From Ectocarpus siliculosus (lineage: Eukaryota > Sar > Phaeophyceae > Ectocarpales > Ectocarpaceae), in assembly GCA_000310025.1 (NCBI GenBank), contig FN648824.1, positions 1 through 12,784 of the forward strand: 12,784 bases of DNA, read 5' to 3'. Both the position numbers and the translations under genes were made by a program. Of this stretch, positions 9,442-12,784 are shown piece by piece. Positions within the stretch are counted from its first letter, which is position 1, and each line of letters starts with the position of its first letter. The notes under the pieces are model-generated. The model ran no database searches. It had not been told where the DNA came from and worked only from the letters and a program-made list of their open reading frames with translations.

Positions 9442-9464
9442 GGGGGGGCGGGGGGGGGAGGGGG
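9442..9464 (+). repeat. G-run tract G7-C-G9-A-G5
   Basis: Twenty-one of 23 bases are G, interrupted by a single C and a single A. It easily satisfies quadruplex rules and may cause sequencing or assembly errors. A CCCTCCC word precedes it directly and could pair with it as a hairpin. Confidence 0.9.
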
Positions 9465-10461
9465 CACCGAGGCTTGGCTACCAAATAAAGCTTAATGGAT
9501 AGTCACTCAAGCTCCAGCCCGACGCCTATCAGCGCAGCAGCGGGGAAATTAGCCCTGCTCCACTGTAACATCCATACGAACTTAACCCCTGGTGAAGGCT
9601 GGACTGTATTTGTTGTGTTTTTGCCCCATAAAAAGAGAGCGAGAGCGAGCGGAAGAGAGAGAGACGTGCTGAGAAAGACACCAGTACTTATACACACGCA
9701 ACAGATATCTCCACCTGTACGCCATGAGGGGAGCCGGTGACAGGGTGGTGGCCACAACAAAGGTGGGTGTCGATGACAGCAATACAAAAGAAAACCAACA
9801 ACCAGGCGGCGGGTGTTGTTCTGAGTAGAAGAGAGGGCATATGGGACCGACCGACAGACAGCTACCCTCGCACCATCAATCAGCCGCGCTTCGAACCACA
9901 ACGGCGTCTCACCTCTTAGACTGCTGCTACAGTAGTTCTTGGATGGCCTACCCGCTTTACTCGGTTCAGGCCTTTATCGCGGGCGGGCGTGTTTGTTGTG
10001 TTCCTGTTGCGTGAGCAACCACGGAGTACAGACGTGTGTGTTTTCGAAAGGAACTGCTGTTACACGGATACCTGTGTCCATGCATGCAAGGTGTTCTTCG
10101 CTGTTGTACCCGCTACTACTGCTGTGTTCGAAAGAAAAAAAGAATGTTCAGCTGCTTTTAAGAACATGAAAGAGGCGCCAACTGTACGCGTCAATGGCTT
10201 GTCTATCTGTTTCGGGGGTGAGTGCACCGATCGACCGAATGTATCCGAAACAATACAACTAAGAGACACGTTCCTGGCTGCGGGTGCCTGTGCTAATACT
10301 TGTCTACATATATCTACAGCAGCAGTGTGTCACTTCGCCCGGTGGCGTGGCATTGAAGTCCCCTTCGTCCGGTCGCAGTTTTTCGGTCGTATCCACGCCA
10401 CACCAACAACAAATTTGAACAACCACCATACATATTTTTCCCCTAGACCAAAACTTCGATA
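9465..10461. other. Gene-free flank of the retrotransposon
   Basis: No gene is recognised. A + strand frame runs from 9,989 to 10,720 (243 codons), but it crosses the retrotransposon end at 10,500 and reads the terminal repeat antisense. I treat it as a chance frame. The stretch 10,020-10,460 has scattered similarity to 5,200-5,590 (shared ATGCATGCAA and similar spacing to the GTCACGACACGAC block), which suggests a decayed member of the same repeat family. Confidence 0.45.
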
Positions 10462-10499
10462 TGAGTCACGACACGACCACCATCCCAAGAATATATATC
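10462..10499 (+). repeat. Repeat segment at the retrotransposon insertion point
   Basis: ATGAGTCACGACACGACCAC then CATCCCAAGAATATATATC is the partner of 5,544-5,583. The retrotransposon terminal repeat begins at the next base, so this is the host flank at the element's 3' junction, or else the last part of the element if the boundary is misplaced. Confidence 0.5.
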
Positions 10500-10738
10500 T
10501 TTATTTTGTGTTCTTTCGAATTGCTTCATTATTTCTTCGGTTTCTAGGCTACGTGTTGGGGAGAGAGACGCACGAAACGCTCATCGTCTCTCCGGCCGCG
10601 TTAGCTGCAAAGGCCGGCGTCAACTCTTACAAATCCATCTCTCTCCCCACAAATACTAGCCGGGGGCTTACGACTGCAAACGCAGGAGTCCCAAAAACTG
10701 ACCAAGTCCTCAAATGGTAGACACCATTCTACAACACC
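10500..10738 (-). repeat. Terminal repeat B2 (outer 3' repeat)
   Basis: This is the 239-bp outer copy of a direct repeat. It is identical by eye to 11,071-11,309 at an offset of 571. In element orientation it starts GGTGTTGTAGAATGG and ends ACACAAAATAAA, after which the flank GATATATATTC begins. The AATAAA at its end could also serve as a polyadenylation signal. It is the likely physical 3' end of the element. Confidence 0.85.
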
Positions 10739-11070
10739 TGACTAGATACCGAATATTCCCGAACTTATGCCCCCACCTTCGAAAGAAAAGGGATGGGAGG
10801 GCGGGATTTTCTAAACTGCCGCCGCTACTGCGTAAGGCGGCTGCTGCTGTCCTTCCGTTGCCTCACGCGCTCTGTAGCTGTCACACGTTACCCGACTTCG
10901 CTACAGCCCCTGCGTGGACTCGATCACGGAATGACACCCCCAACTATAGAGTAATAATTCCAAACCGCCGTGACCCTGGGTTTCCGGTAGAAAATGAAGC
11001 CAAATTCTAATTCGACTGTTACAAAATAAACACCAGTTTATTCTATCTGCTTCGACGAACAAACCTTCCT
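10739..11070 (-). repeat. Segment A2 between the two B repeats
   Basis: This 332-bp unique segment lies between B1 and B2. In element orientation it starts AGGAAGGTTTGTTCGTC and ends GGTATCTAGTCA. In split-direct-repeat elements this segment duplicates A1 at the element's 5' end and supplies the template for completing the circular DNA. A1 is not in the window, so the identity of this segment as A2 is inferred from position only. No gene is evident inside. Confidence 0.65.
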
Positions 11071-11080
11071 TTTATTTTGT
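11021..11080. repeat. Inverted repeat spanning the A2/B1 junction
   Basis: ACAAAATAAA at 11,021-11,030 is the exact inverse of TTTATTTTGT at 11,071-11,080, which is the end of B1. The two 10-bp arms are 40 bases apart. A tyrosine recombinase acts on paired inverted binding arms, but normal spacers are 6 to 8 bp, so a direct role as a crossover site is unlikely. It might be a polyadenylation-signal duplication or a terminal stem. Confidence 0.35.
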
Positions 11081-11309
11081 GTTCTTTCGAATTGCTTCAT
11101 TATTTCTTCGGTTTCTAGGCTACGTGTTGGGGAGAGAGACGCACGAAACGCTCATCGTCTCTCCGGCCGCGTTAGCTGCAAAGGCCGGCGTCAACTCTTA
11201 CAAATCCATCTCTCTCCCCACAAATACTAGCCGGGGGCTTACGACTGCAAACGCAGGAGTCCCAAAAACTGACCAAGTCCTCAAATGGTAGACACCATTC
11301 TACAACACC
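11071..11309 (-). repeat. Terminal repeat B1 (inner repeat)
   Basis: This is the inner 239-bp copy, identical by eye to B2. It begins 41 bp after the stop codon of the recombinase frame, a spacing that suits the 3' end of the coding region. Sequence beyond the repeat on the recombinase side (GACTACCGAATA at 11,333-11,344) resembles the start of A2 (GACTAGATACCGAATA at 10,740-10,755), so the homology may extend imperfectly. Confidence 0.85.
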
Positions 11310-11350
11310 CACATCGAGGTCAGTTTCTGGACGACTACCGAATAAGTCAA

Positions 11351-11884
11351 CTATCCGTTCCCCCAGACGGTCCCCTCCCCCGGCTGTCTCGATACGATCC
11401 TACTGCCGTCTGTAAGTTTCCGTGACACTCGCCGCGAATCCTCTACATTGTTTCGCGCGTACGGCTTGTATGCATCCGACCTCCACTTCCCTTCTCTCTG
11501 AATCACTCGTTCTGCGATGTCTCCGCCCGATGCAAGAGCCGTCGCGCCTCCAATTCGCAACGAGTGCAACGCGTACTCCTGGGGGTTACGCCCCGACTTC
11601 GCAACCACTTCTCTGACTGCACGGAGGGCAGCACTATACCTCGCTACTCTAACAGCTCTTCCACTACGGTACGAAGCTAGCGGTGCGGAGTCAGGCAACG
11701 TCGCATGACACGATAACAGCTCCACCACAAGAGCCACCGCGCCGCCGCGTGCTCTCACACCTGACTGCGGTCCGGTGACTTCGTCTCGCGTACGAACCCG
11801 TATGTTTCCTTTCTGCTCTTGATCGGCCTTGTGCCCTCTAAACCTCATTTCGACACGGTCTGCTCGACAGATATTGACTAAAGA
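11351..11884 (-). pseudogene. Tyrosine recombinase, C-terminal catalytic half (frame-shifted)
   Basis: This is the second half of the element's tyrosine recombinase, in the +1 phase relative to the first half. It is open from just after an in-frame TAG (11,887-11,885). From the internal ATG at 11,848 it is 165 residues. It begins RFRGHKADQEQKG, the beta-hairpin with the conserved lysine (residue 7). EYALHSLRIGGATAL supplies HxxR (H95, R98), and GKWRSDAYKPY supplies the W112 box and the likely nucleophile Y120. These residues cleave and rejoin one DNA strand at a time through a 3'-phosphotyrosine link. The stop codon is 41 bp before repeat B1. The ATG is not expected to be a real start, and the residue numbers are relative to it. 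The N-terminal half is at 11,838-12,434. Confidence 0.85.
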
Positions 11885-12434
11885 CTAATTGCGTCTCGCC
11901 AGCAAACAATGCTACATCCGCCCGCGTAAGACAGTGTGCCTCATGCACCCTGCCCGCATCGTTCGCGAACACCTCATCAGACCGTGTGATGAAGAGATAG
12001 GACAAGCACAGACACAGCCACATCACTCTGCCCCCTTCCCCCCAGTTCTGGCTTGCGCTTTCCCCGTCCAGCAGCATACGCCAAGACACAGGCAGACGCA
12101 CACGGCGTACCGTCCCCATAGCCACGTGGTTCCTCGCAATCCCCCTTAGCGCACATTTCAACATCGGAGACGACAAGTCGAGCTCGACAGAAGCTTCCAG
12201 CCTATGAAAATGTTGTACAGCCGTGAGTTTTCCGGATATTGTACTCGCTAGATTACCCTCAGACTCGAAACACCAGGCTACGAAGTCTATCAACTCCCAG
12301 ACATGAAGGTCCCCGGCACGTTGCCCTAGGAACTTGGGCTTCTCCGTCAGCCTCCGAAACGTGCACCAAGAGTTGAAGCCTGACGTGTAAGTCCTTCTAG
12401 ACGAAGACGCAACTGAATGCTCGACGAGCTGCAT
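11838..12434 (-). pseudogene. Tyrosine recombinase, N-terminal half (frame-shifted)
   Basis: This 198-codon frame starts MQLVEHSVASSSRRTYTSGF. Residues 5-100 look like the helical core-binding (SAM-like) domain that clamps DNA in phage-integrase-type recombinases. The catalytic domain begins near residue 112, and FITRSDEV (R151) is the first catalytic arginine box. The frame then runs out of phase near LVFSQYL and ends at a TAG (11,840-11,838), inside what should be the hairpin before the catalytic lysine. The catalytic half continues in the +1 phase, so one base gained (or two lost) between about 11,841 and 11,884 explains the break. The ATG lies inside the preceding RNase H frame, with an overlap of 88 bases in the -1 phase. 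The protein would integrate the retrotransposon's circular DNA in the nucleus. This copy is broken unless the shift is a sequencing error. Confidence 0.85.
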
Positions 12435-12784
12435 GCCAAGACGTCGGTAACAAAGTCCCGTCCTGCCTGTCCCAGGTCCTGAACCTGCCAGTCGATATCC
12501 GGTCGGAACGCGCGCAAGTTTGAGGCAATGCTATCGTGGTTCCACCGAGAGATGCCGTCTGCCAGTGTATTAGAGATGCCTTTCACGTGACGCGCGCGGA
12601 AACACCACCCGCTTCGCATCTCTAAACATCCTAGAATACGCATTAGCGCTCCCGACCTCGGCTCTCTAGGTCCCCTGCAACGGTTACACCAATGGATGGA
12701 GCTCATGTTGTCTCCACGAAGCAAAACGCTTTGACCAGGATACTCGGGTGTAGAGTCTGCGTCTACCGTGAAAGCCCACGCTGT
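12347..12784 (-). CDS. Reverse transcriptase/RNase H polyprotein, C-terminal end (partial)
   Basis: The frame is open at the window edge and gives 145 residues. LLRGDNMSSIHW (residues 21-32) carries the aspartate of the RNase H DN box (D25). ARHVKGISNTLADGISRW (from about residue 64) carries the H, N and final D of the C-terminal RNase H signature (H66, N72, D76). After it comes a linker rich in W/G/L (WQVQDLG, QLRLRLEGL) typical of the tail of DIRS/Ngaro polyproteins, before the TGA stop at 12,347. The reverse transcriptase domain and the earlier RNase H residues must lie beyond 12,784. No methyltransferase domain follows. RNase H would remove the RNA strand during reverse transcription. The final 88 bases overlap the recombinase frame, which may be reached by -1 frameshifting or by internal initiation. 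Confidence 0.88.
   Translation of the reverse strand, partial: TAWAFTVDADSTPEYPGQSVLLRGDNMSSIHWCNRCRGPREPRSGALMRILGCLEMRSGWCFRARHVKGISNTLADGISRWNHDSIASNLRAFRPDIDWQVQDLGQAGRDFVTDVLACSSSSIQLRLRLEGLTRQASTLGARFGG

Larger units (their letters stand above)
10500..12784 (-). mobile_element. Tyrosine-recombinase retrotransposon (Ngaro/PAT-like), 3' part
   Basis: On the minus strand the order is RNase H end, tyrosine recombinase, then terminal repeats B1-A2-B2. DIRS-order elements use a tyrosine recombinase in place of a DDE integrase. Those with split direct repeats (Ngaro, PAT, VIPER) carry A1 at the 5' end and B1-A2-B2 at the 3' end, which is what is seen here. DIRS1 itself instead has inverted terminal repeats and an internal complementary region. 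No methyltransferase domain appears after RNase H, which favours a Ngaro-like rather than a PAT/DIRS assignment. The element's 5' half (A1, gag, RT) lies beyond the window. The identical B1 and B2 suggest a young copy, but the recombinase frame has one shift, so this copy is probably non-autonomous or carries a sequence error. Confidence 0.8.

Noticed and set aside
9989-10720. A 243-codon + strand open frame
   Set aside because: It crosses the retrotransposon boundary at 10,500 and reads repeat B2 antisense. The same C-terminal peptide recurs from B1 at 11,079-11,291. It has no recognisable domain.
10500-11309. LTRs of an ordinary LTR retrotransposon
   Set aside because: The repeats are only 571 bp apart with no coding sequence between them. 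They follow a tyrosine recombinase and not a DDE integrase, and they lack TG...CA ends.

Overview
The window looks like repeat-rich, gene-poor nuclear DNA from a eukaryote. It carries two kinds of eukaryotic transposable element, a Helitron and a tyrosine-recombinase (YR) retrotransposon. It also has long CT/CCCT microsatellites, 16-base A and T runs, G-runs, and very low credible coding density. I cannot name the organism. Algae, other protists, fungi and invertebrates all carry both element types, so an alga or stramenopile-like protist is only a guess. I recognise no host cellular gene.

Layout. Positions 1 to about 2,700 are G-rich on the + strand and hold no recognisable gene. Their last part, 2,449-2,560, is a dense series of G-runs. 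At 2,730-3,398 (minus strand) lies the N-terminal part of a Helitron Rep/helicase protein: basic repeats, a CxxC...CC zinc-binding motif and the MYN block, cut off before the Rep domain. Positions 3,399-4,480 are non-coding, with a weak tRNA-type internal promoter (A and B boxes) and a short perfect hairpin. Positions 4,481-5,590 contain three diverged same-orientation repeat units and a facing A16/T16 pair. From 5,600 to 10,499 the sequence is largely C-rich, with microsatellites and a G-run tract but no convincing gene.

The right end, 10,500-12,784, is the 3' part of a YR retrotransposon on the minus strand. In element order it contains the end of the reverse transcriptase/RNase H reading frame (open at the window edge), an overlapping tyrosine recombinase frame in the -1 phase, and then a terminal array B1 (11,309-11,071), A2 (11,070-10,739), B2 (10,738-10,500). 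B1 and B2 are 239 bp and identical by eye. This RT/RH-YR-B1-A2-B2 order is the split-direct-repeat architecture of Ngaro/PAT-type elements, and no methyltransferase lies between RNase H and YR. The YR frame is broken once by a net one-base shift near 11,841-11,884, yet every expected catalytic residue is present across the two halves.

How the parts work together: in an intact element, RT/RNase H would copy the RNA, the overlapping repeats would allow a full-length circular DNA to be rebuilt, and the recombinase would insert that circle without target-site duplication. The 5' half (A1, gag, most of RT) must lie beyond 12,784. The element ends directly against a segment (10,462-10,499) that is similar to 5,544-5,583, so it may have inserted into a local repeat family.
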